A DNA stretch of 64,000 nt from Thelonectria olida (GCA_020736575.1 JAGPYM010000010.1:310001-374000), one strand, 5' to 3'. Counted from the stretch's first letter, positions 24,040 through 36,985 are shown. The notes: a model not told the origin generated them from the sequence alone. Made by a program: numbers and translations.

Positions 24040-25489
24040 ATGGCGGTCGCTACGAAATCAACACCCCCCGATGCCTTCCTTCCAGGCCCCGACCTGACCG
24101 CGGGGCTGACCGACATGTCCGCGAAGCCCAAGGCTGAAACAAAGGGTCCCAAGGAATTCCATCCATCCGGAAAACAAGGCTATGGAACGTTGATGCAGGT
24201 GGTGAGGGGTGCCTTGTTCGGAATCTACTTTATGACATGTTGCATGGCGTATGTTGTTCCCCGACCGAGTACTCTAAACATCATTTCAATGGTGTTCAAA
24301 TCTAACTTGACATACTCGATAGCATCCATGTTGCCCAGCTAATCGGTGCTCCTCTGTACTTTCTCAACCGCGAATGGTACTACGCCTACATGGCCATGAC
24401 GAAACAGTCCTTTGCCATCACGACGACCGTCATGACCCAAATATGGGGTCCTGTGACTGTGAGAATTAGTGGCGATGAATCGGTAGCTGGGCAGATCAAG
24501 CCCACGCCCGATGGCGGGGTGCAATTCGATTTCCCAGAGCGCATGGTGTTGATTGCCAATCACCAGGTATGTTCGACATTTTTCGCGTCCTGAAATGACC
24601 GGCCTCTCACACTGCGAAGATTTACACCGACTGGTTGTACCTCTGGTGGGTTGCCTATGCAAACTCTCCCCACCTACATGGTCACATCTACATCATCCTG
24701 AAGGAGTCTCTCAAGTACATCCCTATGATTGGCTGGGGCATGATGTTTTATGGCTTCATATTTATGTCGAGAAAGATGGCCACCGACCAACCTCGTATGG
24801 CATATCGTCTTCAGAAGCTGAAGAAGGAAAAGGTCGACCCCCTGGGGAAGAAATATTTCGACCCGATGTGGCTTCTTCTGTTCCCTGAGGGCACTAATCT
24901 GTCGGGTAATGGCCGAAGAAAGTCGGCAGCCTGGGCAGCGAAGAACAACATGAAAGACCATGAGCATGTCATGATCCCCCGGAGCACTGGCATGTTCTTC
25001 TGTTTGAACGAATTGAAGGGAACGGTCGAATATGTCTATGACTGTACGGTCGCATACGAAGGAATCCCGTAAGTGGCTATGATCACAATGTTAGCTTCAA
25101 CACAAACTAACGCATTAAATAGTCGAGGAAAGTATGGCGAGGATTACTTTGGCCTGTCTAGCACTTACTTCCAGGGCCGCCCTCCCAAGTCAGTCAACTT
25201 TTATTGGCGTCGCTTCCTAGTCGCCGACATCCCTCTGGATGACCAGAAGGCCTTTGATCTGTGGCTGCGACAACAGTGGACCCTCAAGGACGCCCTGATG
25301 GAAGAGTACATGACAAACGGCCGATTCCCTCCCATGGTGGCCAGTAAGAACGAGTACGTTGAGACTCAGGTTCGAACTCGACACCCTTGGGAGATTGTTC
25401 AAGTCTTTACGGTTGCTGGAACGGCTGCGTTGATGTACCGCAACGTAAAGAAGTTTTTCGGCTCGGTGTCGACGATTTTGAGACAGTGA
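24040..25489 (+). CDS. Lysophospholipid acyltransferase (PlsC/LPLAT, LCLAT1-like)
   Basis: The 422-aa protein comes from exons 24040-24248, 24323-24566, 24620-25068 and 25123-25489. Introns are GTATGT/TAG, GTATGT/AAG and GTAAGT/TAG, and all joins stay in frame. Intron 2 splits the catalytic box, so that exon 2 ends NHQ and exon 3 starts IYTDW, rebuilding HX4D (His150, Asp155). The second acyltransferase motif FPEGT is at 239-243. One helix lies near the N-terminus (GALFGIYFMTCCMAIHVAQL) and a hydrophobic segment near the C-terminus. The WLYLWW and IGWGMMFYGFIFM context matches the LCLAT1/AGPAT4 branch (yeast Cst26/Vps66 relatives). It likely reacylates lysophosphatidate or lysophosphatidylinositol in the ER. 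The ATG is in ACCATGG context. Confidence 0.92.
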
Positions 25490-27720
25490 TGCTGAAACAT
25501 GGCATCAGAGTATGGGTTATGGATGCGGTGAGGACTTGCCTGATGAGAGATACCCGTGGGACGCATTGTTTTGGTATTGTTTGGTGCTTGGACTGGACCG
25601 GCCACAAGGCACAGTATGATGGGACATGATGGATGGGCACTGCGCATATGCTGGATTGCACAAGCTGAGACCATTGTTTCGGGCTCGGTTTTTTTTTTGG
25701 TTTGGGTCGCATCAAGTTGCCGAGGCATGGGGAGTACATTGAAGACCACATGAGATGATTAGACAGCCATCTCGGTCTGCTTCCGAGCGTTTAAAAGGAG
25801 GGAGACCGTGAGCGTTTCTAGAGCTCGAATTAAGCATTTCCGCTCTAATATGGGAAGGGCTGACTTGCTTCCGTCTGCACGTTTAATGTTGGGATGAGAG
25901 GAACACAACACGCATGCAAACTATGCAGCCCCCCCGGGGACATTTCCTAAAGCGACATCTCACTGCATCTTGTTCCCCGGGTCTCGACGCTCCCTTTTGC
26001 TCTCCACACATTCAACAAGCCCTTGACTCCATGCTCAGGCCATAGCGCATTCTCTAAAGCGACGATCCGGGGTATTAATTCCATGAAGTCGCCTTCATTG
26101 GCACTATGATAGTGTGCCTCGGCATCCGACCTCGCTCTATGGGCTGTTATTGGTCGAGGGCGGCTCGGGAGATGAGTCCAGAGTGCGGGGAAGAGGGAGA
26201 TGGTGTCGAGGTGCGGAGGAGGGCAAAGAACGGCTAGGGGGCTTCCGTTTATCTTTTACTAGGGAGGGTTTGGCGTGGTTGGAGTGAAAGGGTGTGAGGT
26301 TGAAATTAAGATGATGAGGCGGCTTTGGAGGTGAAGTTTGTTTTCGTTGGCTGTGGATTGAGCCGGACGTGTGAAACTAGGAATTCCATTATTCGTATCT
26401 GTAAATCAGTCACACATAACGTTACTTCCCTGCGTGGAACCTGCCGTTGCAATGTCGTCCGAATCATTGACTCACACACACGTCCATTTGCAGATTGGAT
26501 ACACAATCGCCTGAAGCGGTGAACCCTCCTGAGATCTCCATCAGCCCTCTCGCTTCCAGAGATGGGCCTGCGTAACCCCGGACGAGTGGATGCATTATTG
26601 TATGGAGTGACACAGCCAAGAAGATGCCCAAGAGATGCTGCCCGGGGCGTGTCCTTGGTGACGATCTGTGAAGCTCGTGCCCATGCCCAGGGGTTCGACC
26701 ACGCAAGCAACCACATCCTTGCGAACGGTGACACGCACAGAGATTAACATCTGATGAATTGTAAAAAAAGGCACAAAACCTCATATGGCTTCTTTTATTA
26801 GCGGGCTTGTTAAAGCAAGCAACAAGATTGTTTACGTATCTTCTCAGCGAACATCACCAACCGCCCCCTCGCGATTCAGGCAACTTCGACGACACCACCG
26901 CCACCCTCCTCCCTCCATCGCGTCTCGCCCCAAATCAGGCAGTCCTCCGACGCCGCCAAGAACATCTCTTCTCCAGCTTTACCCCGCAGGTCGGACGACA
27001 AGCCCAAGTGGAGAAAGCAAGTCCAAACAGACATCTCTTTCAGTTCCGGCAGATCTTGCGGGGGCGGGGAGGGGGAGGGGGAGGGATGTAGGGGCTTAGT
27101 TGACAAGGGGGGCCCAGCCAACCTGGAGACCATGGTCATGAGTGACAGGAAGGGAGCGCAGGGCTCCGCCACAGGTTGGTGTTTGACACAAAGTGAGGAG
27201 TAAAGGTAGGAAGAAGCGATAGCCTGGCTTCAGACAGGGGCCAAGAAGAGTATCGAAGACCGCCACCCGAGGCATCTTCCTGGGCGCTATGCAGCTTGAT
27301 TGGCTTTGTCGGTAAAGGGGGGCAATGCATTGTGGGAGGGGAGAATCATCATCATGTCTTTAGAACAAATGGAAGAAGAAGAAAATAGATATAAAACGTG
27401 TCGTGTGGTCCCAGCAAGCCTGGGCTGAGACACAACAGCAACGAGCAAAATCAACAACGCACCAACAGCTGGGATCATCCAAAGCAGGATCGCTACACTT
27501 TATTGCGTTCCTGTGTGACGATTCATTGTTGTCTCTGTCGATCATCCCCTCTTATACTGCAGGAGCTATTCTCGTCCAAGTTGCGCCCTATCCTGTCCTC
27601 CCTGCCCCTCTTTCTGTCCTACCTTGGGCGGGACACAAACCTATATAACTCTGACCTTCCCGTACCTCTTCGACTCTGACAAGAATATCCCCTGGCCACA
27701 AGCATTTCATTGTTCACACC
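25490..27720. other. Gene-free region, 2.2 kb
   Basis: No supported gene. It holds the 3' region of the acyltransferase gene and, from about 27100, the promoter and pyrimidine-rich leader of the MFS gene. A G-rich tract at 27060-27085 is listed separately. Overlapping short frames at 26300-27170 look like chance. Confidence 0.55.
27060..27085 (+). repeat. G-run tract, quadruplex-capable
   Basis: Five G-runs (5, 4, 5, 5 and 3 G) are separated by single C or A bases. This meets the usual G3+N1-7 quadruplex pattern with very short loops. It lies about 640 bp upstream of the MFS start on the coding strand. Confidence 0.7.
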
Positions 27721-29372
27721 ATGGACAGACCTCACGACGACAAAGAGGTTTCGCACCTCGAGGCTGCAGAGGCCAAACACCTTGACCTCGCCCCCAGCAA
27801 GGTCAGCTCCGAGCAAGACAACGACTATGGCTTCACCGTCGACGAGCAGCGCAGCATCATTCGACGAGTCGATCGACGACTCGTTGTTACCGTCGGTGCC
27901 ATGTACTGCGTGTCTCTCATGGACAGAACGAACATGAGTGCTGCCAACATCGCCGGCATGAGCGTTGAGCTTGTCCTGACTGGCTTCCGATACGTATGAA
28001 CCACTCTCTTCCAACATCCATCTTCTCCCACACTGACTCAATTGCTTAGAACATTGCCAATCTCGTCTTCTTCATTCCCTACATCATCTTCCAGCCCCCC
28101 TCCACCGTCCTCATCCGTAAGCTCGGCCCGCGTTACCACCTTGCCATCATCACCATCTGCTGGGGCGCCGTCATGATTGGCATGGGCTTCGTCAAGAACC
28201 ACCAGCAACTCTCTGCCCTCCGCGCCGTTCTCGGGTTCTTCGAGGCGGGCTTCTTTCCTTCCTGTGTGTATTTGCTGTCGACGTGGTACACGCGATACGA
28301 GGTCGGGAAGCGCTACTCCTCCTTCTATCTTCTCGGCTGCGTGGCCTCGGCCTTCTCCGGTATCCTCGCTTATGGTGTAAGTCAACTCAAGCCCGCTCTC
28401 GCAAACTTACGACTTACACGCTTGTCTCTCAGCTCATGCAACTCGGCGGCCGCGAAGGCCTCACTGGCTGGCGCTGGATCTTCATTATCGAGGGTGCCCT
28501 GACTATCGGCCTTGGCATCGCCGGTTACTGGCTGCTCGTCGACTTCCCCGACTCGAAGCGCAAGTCGTGGGCCTTCCTCAGCCAGCGCGAGCGCGACTGG
28601 GTCGTCCACCGCATCCACGTCGACCGCGGCGACACTAAGGTTCCTCCCTTTGAGTTCAGCAAGTTCCTCCGCGGGGGTGCCGACTGGAAAATCTGGGCGT
28701 ACGCCATGATATTCTTCGATACCACGACTATTTCATATGCGCTTGCCTACACGCTGCCAATTCTCCTTGTCGGAAACATGGGCTTTAGTGTTAGCCAGGC
28801 CCAATGTCTCGTGGCGCCCCCCTACGCTTTCGCTGGCATCATCATGTTCGCGACCGGTTGGGCAGGCGACAAGTACCAGATGCGCGGCCCCATCGTCATC
28901 TTCAACATGCTGCTCTGCCTCATCGGCCTCCCCATTATGGGCTGGGCGTCTCATGCCGGCGTGCGCTACTTCGGCGTCTTCCTCGTCACGGCCGGCGCTA
29001 ACAGCAATATCCCGGCCGTCATGTCCTTCCAGGCCAACAACGTGCGCGGCCAGTGGAAGCGAGCCTTCTGCAGCGCCACCATGGTGGGCTTCGGCGGCTT
29101 TGGAGGCATTGCGGGAAGTCTTGTCTTCCGCGAGAAGGACAAGTTGACGGGGTACAAGCCCGGCATGTACACATGCATTGCGTGTTCGCTGCTGAGCATC
29201 ATCCTGGTGATTTTCCTTGATCTTGACTTTAAGCGGAACAACCGCAAGGCTGATCGGGGGGAGAAGGTGCTTGAGGCTCACGATGTAAGTGAAACTGACT
29301 CTTAGCAACTCTACTTTGTTACTGACAATGACCTAGGAAAATGCCACATCTGATTTCCGATATACCTATTAA
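27721..29372 (+). CDS. MFS transporter, anion:cation symporter (Dal5/Tna1-like) family
   Basis: The 495-aa protein comes from exons 27721-27993, 28050-28376, 28433-29284 and 29337-29372, all joins in frame (introns GTATGA/TAG, GTAAGT/CAG, GTAAGT/TAG). An acidic cytosolic N-terminus (about 60 aa) precedes MDRTNMSAANIAGM in TM1 and the family motif LGPRYHLAI after TM2. A domain break with KFLRGGADWKIW and the second half DKYQMRGP follow. This order is characteristic of the ACS family, which includes allantoate, nicotinate, pantothenate and biotin permeases. Its substrate is probably a small organic anion or vitamin-like compound; the sequence does not reveal which. The last exon encodes only 11 residues (ENATSDFRYTY), a typical tail arrangement. 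Confidence 0.93.
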
Positions 29373-31951
29373 GATTAACGATTTGGTTCTGTTGTTGGGT
29401 CAAAGAAGAATAACTACTTCCATTTAATTTAACTTAATGGATACTAGTTAGCCTGCTCAAGTCTGCCGTTCCTTCTCGCGTGTCTTGATCCCATGTGAAC
29501 AAGTCCCTGACATGGTAGTCGCTGCACTAGTGAAACGTATCACTTGACCAATTTCAGACTTCCAAATCCGCGGATCGTAGTTAGTCAGTCGAATTTCTCT
29601 TAGTCTCGTACGCACCGTTACAATTGTCTAGACTTAAGTCTTGTAGGTAGCTCACGTACCACCCCAGAAAGACTAGTAGCCGAAGCATCTCTATGAAGAC
29701 GCAACTGCTAAGAAGGGGCAACGTTAGCAACAAGCTTTCGAGATGACTTGGAATAGCACTTATAGTAGATTGGCGGTGGTGTATCGGCTTCTTAGTCTAA
29801 AAATGCCACAAAATCGATAGCTTGCATGAGACATGGGCTGATAGCCCGAGGGTCAGTGTAGGAGGAATTAATGGAACAGCTCGCTAGTAGATTAAGTAAG
29901 AAGGGGGCGTTCGGGTCGATAACTAGGTCGTATGGCAAACTCAAGCTCAAGAACGAACCCGGGAGCTACACCCGCCGGCCAGGCGAGCCACGTCCCTTAG
30001 TGTGGTGTCTGAGTAGGATTTCTCAAGGCATGAGACAAAATTCTCCCTAGTATGAGAGCTGCATCTTTGTTGTAGAAATCAATGGCTTGGTTGTCAGCGT
30101 ATAAACCCAGACTTGACTTCAAAGCGCGTTTCGACATTCTTGAGATCGCTGGATACCGCGGGTAAACTATTGAGCTTTGACGATACTTCCAATTCATGAG
30201 CCCGCTGTTCAACATTTCCCAAGGAAGTATCTCCAGCAATGCGCTTTCGATCCGGCTTTGCTGGCTGCGACTTGACCGAGTTTTGGGCCGGTAGCGCAGG
30301 TACGGCGATGGCCTACTGTGTAACATTGGGGGGAGTTGAACCCTCGCTGTGCTTCTGTGTCACTTGGAGAGACCCAGCTGACGGTATGTTAGTAAATATT
30401 CTTATGGTACCGGAGAAAACCCTGGGGGCCCCTTGCATCTGTCTTCATAGTAGAGAATGAGACATTGTTGATCCTCATCATGGTATCTGTTGGAAGGACC
30501 CAGAGCTGCCCACGAGCGTCCGGCGAGAGCAAAAGGGACCTCACTGATGCTAATGCGTGTAATTTTCGAGTCTTATTCTAGGGGAGAAGCGAACGTGACC
30601 ACATCTTGCAAGACTTTAGAAAACGGCACCATTGCCGAGGCTGCAATTCGAACATATGTCGCGATTTCCCCTGCGGGTGAAACGAACCGTCGACCCTGTC
30701 GGTTGACAACTTTCTTTTCCGTAAATCTCAAAACCCCGAGCGTGTCCATCAAATAACAGAAGAGGTAATTCCGCTGTGAGCGGAAGCCGTAATACATTTT
30801 GACAATAGTCATAGGAACCACTTACACAGGGCGCAGCCTTCCAAAGACCGAAAGGAATCATGATGAAAAATATACGGGAGTTAGAAGAAGGGCGAATGAG
30901 GGAAGAAGGCGACAAGAATCATGATGCGAGGTGCAGATTTCAGTTCGTACTTGCAAGGGTTGCGTTGTGACGTTTGTGCTGGCCTCTTCCCCCCGGCTCA
31001 TTGATATCGAACAACCCCATGTTCGATTGCAATTTCCTTTTCCTTGTGTTTACAAGCCCACTCTTAGATTAAACTACTCTCTCATTCCTCAGTTACGCCC
31101 GGACTCAGCAAGATTCCGGAGTCTGCGTGGAACGTATGTCGACCTACATAGCTAACAATCCCATCCAATCTTGGAAGGGTAGGGTTCATAAATCAAGAAG
31201 ATTGAAACTATGCACACTGGTGATCACGAGTAGTGTTCGCGGTTGTAGATCTAAGTCGTTATGCTGCGTTACCTGGGTAGCCGTTCCTTCACACTTGGGT
31301 CAACTCCTCATGCGGCTAAAATTGTAGTGTAAGGGGCCAAGCATCTCCAACCCAGTTCCAATACCCACCCACGTCATAATTGGCAGCCTGGGACCACAGG
31401 TGTAGAGACTAAAATTGCAGTGTCTCCATGCCTAGCGGGGGTCACGCTGATCGGGTATCCGGGTCGGTTTGCACTTACATCGACCTATCGACTTGGACAT
31501 ATTTCAGTCACGTTTACACACAGGTTTCTATTTTATTTTCCATGAAACAGACCGATGCGGAATCAATGAAACCGCGCAGTTAGCACCGTCGAGCGAACAA
31601 TGTAGCATAGAAAGTCACCTCAGGCCTGTTCTCTGAACAATGGCAACACTATTGTGTCCGCTGGAGCTTGTTCTTGTCTGCCACGAAGGTAACACGAAAT
31701 AACAAGGCAGAACTAGCTCGAATTTATCCTTCAATGTTGCCCAATTAAACACACCTTATTAGGTCAGCGGTGAAAATGGCCACCATGTTTGCCTGAACTG
31801 GCGTCTTTGTTCCAAACCCACCAAGTCACCACGAGATCATACATAAAGAGCCTCGTTGCCACACTTCGCCACAATGGAGGGGAAATTGTTCCTGTTATAG
31901 GCTCATTAGTAGCTTCTCAAACCCATATCTGCTCCTCATTGTGCTTCAAGA
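29373..31951. other. Gene-free region, 2.6 kb
   Basis: No supported gene. A 109-codon - strand frame at 29997-30326 and short frames at 30490-30915 lack recognisable domains. Sequence around 30330-30345 and 30650-30665 has tRNA-like TTCRA strings, but no cloverleaf can be folded around them. Confidence 0.5.
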
Positions 31952-32143
31952 ATGTACGATCACACCCTGGCCGTCCCCGTGTACCTAACCATCCTCGTGT
32001 TCTTACTCATCATCTGGATGCTCGTGCCGGTCGTGTTTGCTTCCATGTTGATCATTAGATATCATTTGCGTCGTAAAGAAGCCTTGAGGTTGGGGGATGG
32101 AGAGTGTTGGATCGATGAAGATGGTGTAGTACACTACGTTTAG
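31952..32143 (+). CDS. Possible 63-aa single-pass membrane protein
   Basis: ATG at 31952 opens MYDHTLAVPVYLTILVF and continues through about 27 hydrophobic residues. A positive stretch (RYHLRRKEALR) and an acidic tail (WIDEDGVVHYV) follow, so the N-terminus would be outside and the tail in the cytosol. The composition is orderly for so short a frame, and it ends 129 bp before the convergent nucleotidase stop. I know no family for it, and there is no intron. It may be a real small membrane peptide or a chance frame. Confidence 0.4.
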   Translation: MYDHTLAVPVYLTILVFLLIIWMLVPVVFASMLIIRYHLRRKEALRLGDGECWIDEDGVVHYV

Positions 32144-32272
32144 AAAGGGGGGCGAGGGAAGAGGCACTTAGTAAAATGGGAATTGGTGCTTTTTTTTATT
32201 TGTTCTGGGAGAATGCAACTACTTAATATAAAGCCTTTTGCTAGCCACCGAGCTCATCTTTATCGTATGCCA

Positions 32273-34120
32273 TTACATAAATGTCATGGCCAATGTGAGA
32301 CCAACAATAGCGGTGATCATAGACGTCTTTGTAGAGCTGGCTGCACTGCCGCCGTCTCCGCTCGAAGATTCATTGCTACCATCGTCGCTATTCTCGTCGC
32401 TGTCGTCGCTATCGTTGCTGCTATCACTGCTGTTGGTCGCTGTCTTCTGCGTAGTCGTCGCAATGCGATCCTCCAGCTTGGGGCTCAGGGGGCTGTTCTC
32501 ATCCAAGTACTGAATGAGAACCTCGTCCTGGGTATCCAGCGTGACAAAGTCCGTCGTAGCCTCCAAAAAGTTGTCGCCGCCGCCGGCGAGGAAGTCGAGC
32601 GTGATCATGCGGTAGTTCTCGTCGTCCTTTACCGCTGTGCCGTTGACGGTGAGGCTAATGAGCCTCGAGCCGTTCTTGTTCTCGGGGTTGAACGTGACAT
32701 TCAGGGTGTGGCTGATCTGGAACCAGCTGGTAATCTCTTCCTTGTTCTTCTGGTTAATTCCCGTCACGGCGCCCTCGAAGATGTCCTTCAGCTCAGATCC
32801 GGTATACGTCAGCTCGACAATGGCGTTGCCAAAAGGAAACGAAGTCAGGACGTCGCCTCGGGTGATGTTGCCCTTCTCGATGGTGGCACGAACACCGCCG
32901 GCGTTGATGAATGCGAAATCGGGCTTCTCGTCGTCGCCGGCTTGGTCGAGTCGGTACTCGTACATGGCGTCGGCCATGACTTGTCCGAGAAGGCAGTCGT
33001 CGTCCTGGCAGGTCGTCTGGTCCAGCTCGACCTTTGTGCTGCCGACAACCTCAGCAGCGAACTTCTCAAAGGGACCCCTCCATCCCTTGATGGTCTTGTT
33101 CAAGGTCTGGTCCATCTCGGTGCTGTTGTCCATGTGGATGGGACCGCCGTGGTACTTCAGCGCCTTGCCATCGTCGTCAAAAGTGACATCGATGTAGCCG
33201 ACATATTCACCCCAGCGATAAGCCGTCACGATGAAGACCTCGTTTCCGTCGAGATCCTCGACAATGGTGGGGTACTTTCCTTCGGCATCCTCCATGTTAC
33301 CGAGAGGCGTGTGGCTGTGGCCGCCAATAATCAGCGACAGACCCTCCGTCTTGGCCGCAAGCTCCTGGTCGACGTCGTAGCCAATGTGAGTAAGGGCAAC
33401 GATGCGCTTGATGTCGGTGGTATTGCGGATCTCCCAGACAGCCTCCTGGACTGAGGTGATGGGATCTAGGAACGTGGTCTTTTCGCCAACACTGGAGATT
33501 CCGGGAGTGGTATCGGTGGTGACGCCAATGACAGCCAATTCGTAGTCCTCGAAAATGTGGTAGTTCTTAATCGTCTTGTTCAAGCCCTCGTATCCGCTCT
33601 TGACATTGCACGAGACGACAGGGAAAGTCAGGTTCTGGAGGAACTCGCCCAACTCCTCGTCACCACCGTCCCATTCGTGATTGCCCAAGGTCATGGCATC
33701 GAACTTGAGCGTGTTAAGGACCTGGGCAATCTTCTCGCCCTTGTAAAAACTGTAGAACAAGGTGCCTTGGAACTCGTCGCCAGCGTTCAGCCACAGATTC
33801 TCAGGGTGGTCCTCGCGCAGTTGGTCGACGGTGTGCTTGATGCGCGCGTAGCCGCCGTAGCAGCCCTTGGAGGCATCTTCGCAATCGGTGCCGGACGATC
33901 TGAATTCGTCCAGGTGCGCGTGGACATCATTGACGTGAAAGAATGCTGCGGCAATTGGTCAGCATCCTTTGAAGGTCCCAAGACAGGGCGTTGACGTACA
34001 AAGATTGTAGTTTCCGTTGTCGTCAACGAAGCGCTTGTCCAGGCGCTTACTAAACAGCACATCCTCGGCGGAGACTGACGTCACCCATGCGAGCGCAGCC
34101 AGGGTAAGTGAGGCCTTCAT
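32273..34120 (-). CDS. Secreted or GPI-anchored 5'-nucleotidase (calcineurin-like phosphoesterase)
   Basis: The 597-aa protein comes from exons 34000-34120 and 32273-33945 (intron GTACGT..GCAG, 54 bp). The signal peptide is residues 1-18. Metal-binding motifs of the two-domain UshA/5'-nucleotidase family follow in order: HVNDVHAH (about 45), GDEFQGT, GNHEWD and GGHSHT. The C-terminal 5_nucleotid_C domain contains INAGGVRA and LAGGGDNF, which bind the nucleotide. A Ser/Asp/Asn-rich linker and a hydrophobic tail suggest GPI anchoring. The product removes phosphate from extracellular nucleotides such as AMP, either for phosphate or purine salvage or to make adenosine outside the cell. The start Met alone produces a signal peptide. 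Confidence 0.93.
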
Positions 34121-36240
34121 GGTGGCGTGAAGGAAATGGGGATGTCTTGACGACGAAGCTGGCTTAAAGATGTCGCCACAAGATGATGCTCGAGATCAGT
34201 AAGCACCGAGGGCAGAAAGGATCATCGGTTGCCTTTATTACTTCTTGGGAGCACGGCGATCGCCCATCTGACCTTGTTAATCTCCAGCGGCCATCTGGGA
34301 TGAGTGATTCGACCCTGCACGTTCTGGGTCGTCGGTCAATCGATGGATCACAGGTTGGACAGCAAAGGATCTTGCCAAGACACACGTGGGGAAGGTGACT
34401 GGCTTATCGCAATGAGACACAGGGATACAGGCAAGATGGATCGACATGATGGGTGGGAATTGTCTTGTTGGGTCGGTGTTAGACACAAGGAACTTTCCAC
34501 AGAGCCGGTGTTGGTGGGGGAATGTGAGGGACGTTTGTTTTGGACGCATCTCCGGTATCAAGAACGGGACAAAAGGCACTGATCAGGAAGGTTTTGACCG
34601 CTGCTATCACTTGGCATCGGAGAGTGGTTGAGCTGAGTGGCTGGGGATGGTAGATGAGTTGGTAACAGCTGTCTAATATCAAGAAATAAAGACTTGTCGT
34701 CCGCAAGTGCCGGCGACATGTAGGTAGCCGAGGGGAGCGAACAAACAAGCTTAAACATGATGACTACGAGGTAATTGACTGACCTAAATTACGAAGAGGT
34801 ACGTAAGATGAGATGAGATGCATGCATACGCGGTCCCGTCTTGCACAAAAGTAATCATCCCATCCGCCAGGCTCAACCCATGTCTCACCTCGGCCTCTAT
34901 TTCTATTTCCCCTCTCGGCGCAGCCACCGGCCCCCCAACGGGTTAGGAGGGCCGGGACGGGTTGATGTTCCGGACGGCGGCGCCGGTGCCTGCGCAAGCT
35001 GGGGTAGAGTAACAATGACATCAGTTTGTACAGTACCACCACCACAGCCGGCGCCAATCTTGATAGTGGTTGGAGCAACGTGAGCCTTTGCAGATGCCTG
35101 TTTCGGCATGGCCGGACCCAGTTTCGTTGGCTCGTCGCGTTAAGAGCCGGGGGTAAGCTAGAGCATCTTATCGCGACGGCTATTGGCGACTATTGCATGG
35201 AGTACGGAGTTGGCGACGAAGCGAACCACGTTGTGAGGAACGCGACGGAGGAACCGATGGAACGGGTTCAACGGGGTGTTTAGCATGTTCGAGGCCGCTT
35301 CAGACACATCTATTATCTATGCCTCCGTGTTTCAGAGCGCATCGAGTCAACACTAAAACCTCATCATGGCCTGATTCAGGCGCCCCCTGGTCGCAGCCAA
35401 ATGCAATCGACGCTGATCCTTGCTGTCACCATGGCGAAATATCGGCTGATTTGGTCTGGCAGGGCCAAACGGTCTAGAACGCCCACTTCCATTTACCTTT
35501 GCTGGGGTCAAGCTTGTCGATATCCAGAAGCTTCAGCCAGCCCTCTTGGATATCACAGACTAGTTAACTCTACTCGGATGAAAACCTTGTCAGAAAATCT
35601 TTGACCTAGGTACTTTGTACATAGTATAACGCTCAACATACGCAGTTGACTTCTTTCTCCGCAAGTATTGTTACTCGCTTGTGTACGCCTTCCTTCCGAG
35701 GAGCTCTTACCATCTCAAGTTCTAATGATGACAGTGTCTTTGTATGATGATCTCGGACGAAATTGATGAAGCAACAGAAGCCCGTCCTCGGACTCTCTCT
35801 CTCTAATGCGCGAAAATCAAGTAGTTCTCATCATCAATAGAAGACACTTCCCACCCACAAGACAGCCGTGGTGATGGCAATGGCCACTCAGGCTGTTGAT
35901 CGTCAAAGGAACATGAAAGTTGTGAGCTTGCACTCAACAATGCGGTAGTCTTGTTCAGTTGGTCGAAGACCTCCATGGGCAATGAATCACACCACCCGCT
36001 GACAGCGTTTTTCTTCTACGTTTAAATCAAAGTCACAGCTGTCGGGATATATGTGGATGATACCTTGAGGCTGCTCTAGCCACCGTAGCAGCCTTATATA
36101 AGGTACCTAGTGATGCTTCACTGCGCTGCGACACTCCTTCGCGATGATTACTTCCCACTCTACGACCTCCCGTTCAGTACCCATTGTCTCTGCCGACCCT
36201 CTTCCCTGTCATCGTTACGAAAATGACACCAGTTCCATTG
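34121..36240. other. Gene-free region, 2.1 kb
   Basis: The left end holds the nucleotidase promoter. No open frame to the right carries a known domain, and no RNA gene or repeat array was found. Confidence 0.55.
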
Positions 36241-36985
36241 ATGACATCTGACACGACACCTTGACACTGCTTGCCCGCAGAGATCCGGCTTCCAACCTTT
36301 GAAGTCCTACTGCTGGACGGTTGTGGCTTGACCAGTTTCGCTACAGTGTCACGAGAGTGGCAGACGGTCATCGAGCGGCACAACTGTGCCCGAGCCGAGC
36401 TGACAACGGCACGCCTCGCCGATTTTGGTTCGATTGATCATCGTCATCGGGCTCATGTGGGCTACATACGGCTCTGCTTGGAACTCCAACAAAATGAATA
36501 CACCAAGTGTGCGCCTTTAGATCACGAGGAGTGTGGTTTCATCAACACGGACAATATCCTCATTAGTACAGCATTCCAGCATTTGCTCTCAACTCTCAGT
36601 GCGTGGGAACCAAATGGCGACTTGCTGCTCGATATTGGCGTTCACTCGTGCAGCGATTCAGAGCACTGGTTCAAATATCTGGCCTTGAAGCCTATGCACA
36701 GTACTCCTGCCATGGGTATAGCAGGCCATCCTGGTCACAGTTGATGACGACGACCACCCACTAACTAATCCCCATGTTTGATGGAGCTTACCGATCGCTT
36801 TTTGGATCGCTCGCTTCTAGCAAATTACGGAGACACGTACTCTTCGAGAACTTCAGTCAACAGTACCCGCATAGTTTTATTCGTGAAGAGTGCAAGCCTA
36901 TTCGAAAGCCGGCCTCTGATGTGTGGCGGTGGATGCGCTATTGTCAAGGAATTGCTGGATGTTCGTATTGTTATCAAGCATGATG
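36241..36985 (+). pseudogene. Decayed F-box protein gene (Fusarium-type family)
   Basis: A 158-codon frame from 36271 reads LPAEIRLPTFEVLL..FATVSREWQTVIERHN and continues through EPNGDLLLDI and SEHWFKYLAL. I recognise this as the N-terminal half of a large Fusarium F-box family. It has no usable start: the in-frame ATG at 36241 meets TGA at 36262. It stops at 36742-36744. About 30 bp later, in another frame (36774-36983), YRSLFGSLASSKLRRHVLFENF and IRKPASDV match a later part of the same family. The long middle part is therefore missing and the frame has shifted. The recognition rests on memory of the family, not a search. Confidence 0.6.

Noticed and set aside
30290..30670. Possible tRNA genes or relics (TTCAACT and TTCGAAC strings)
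   Set aside because: No acceptor or anticodon stems fit around either string on either strand.
29373..31951. Transposon relic in the gap after the MFS gene
   Set aside because: I looked for terminal repeats and transposase motifs (DDE, RT) and found none.
32183..33454. 423-codon + strand frame
   Set aside because: It is the antisense shadow of the 5'-nucleotidase gene, whose motifs are clear on the - strand.
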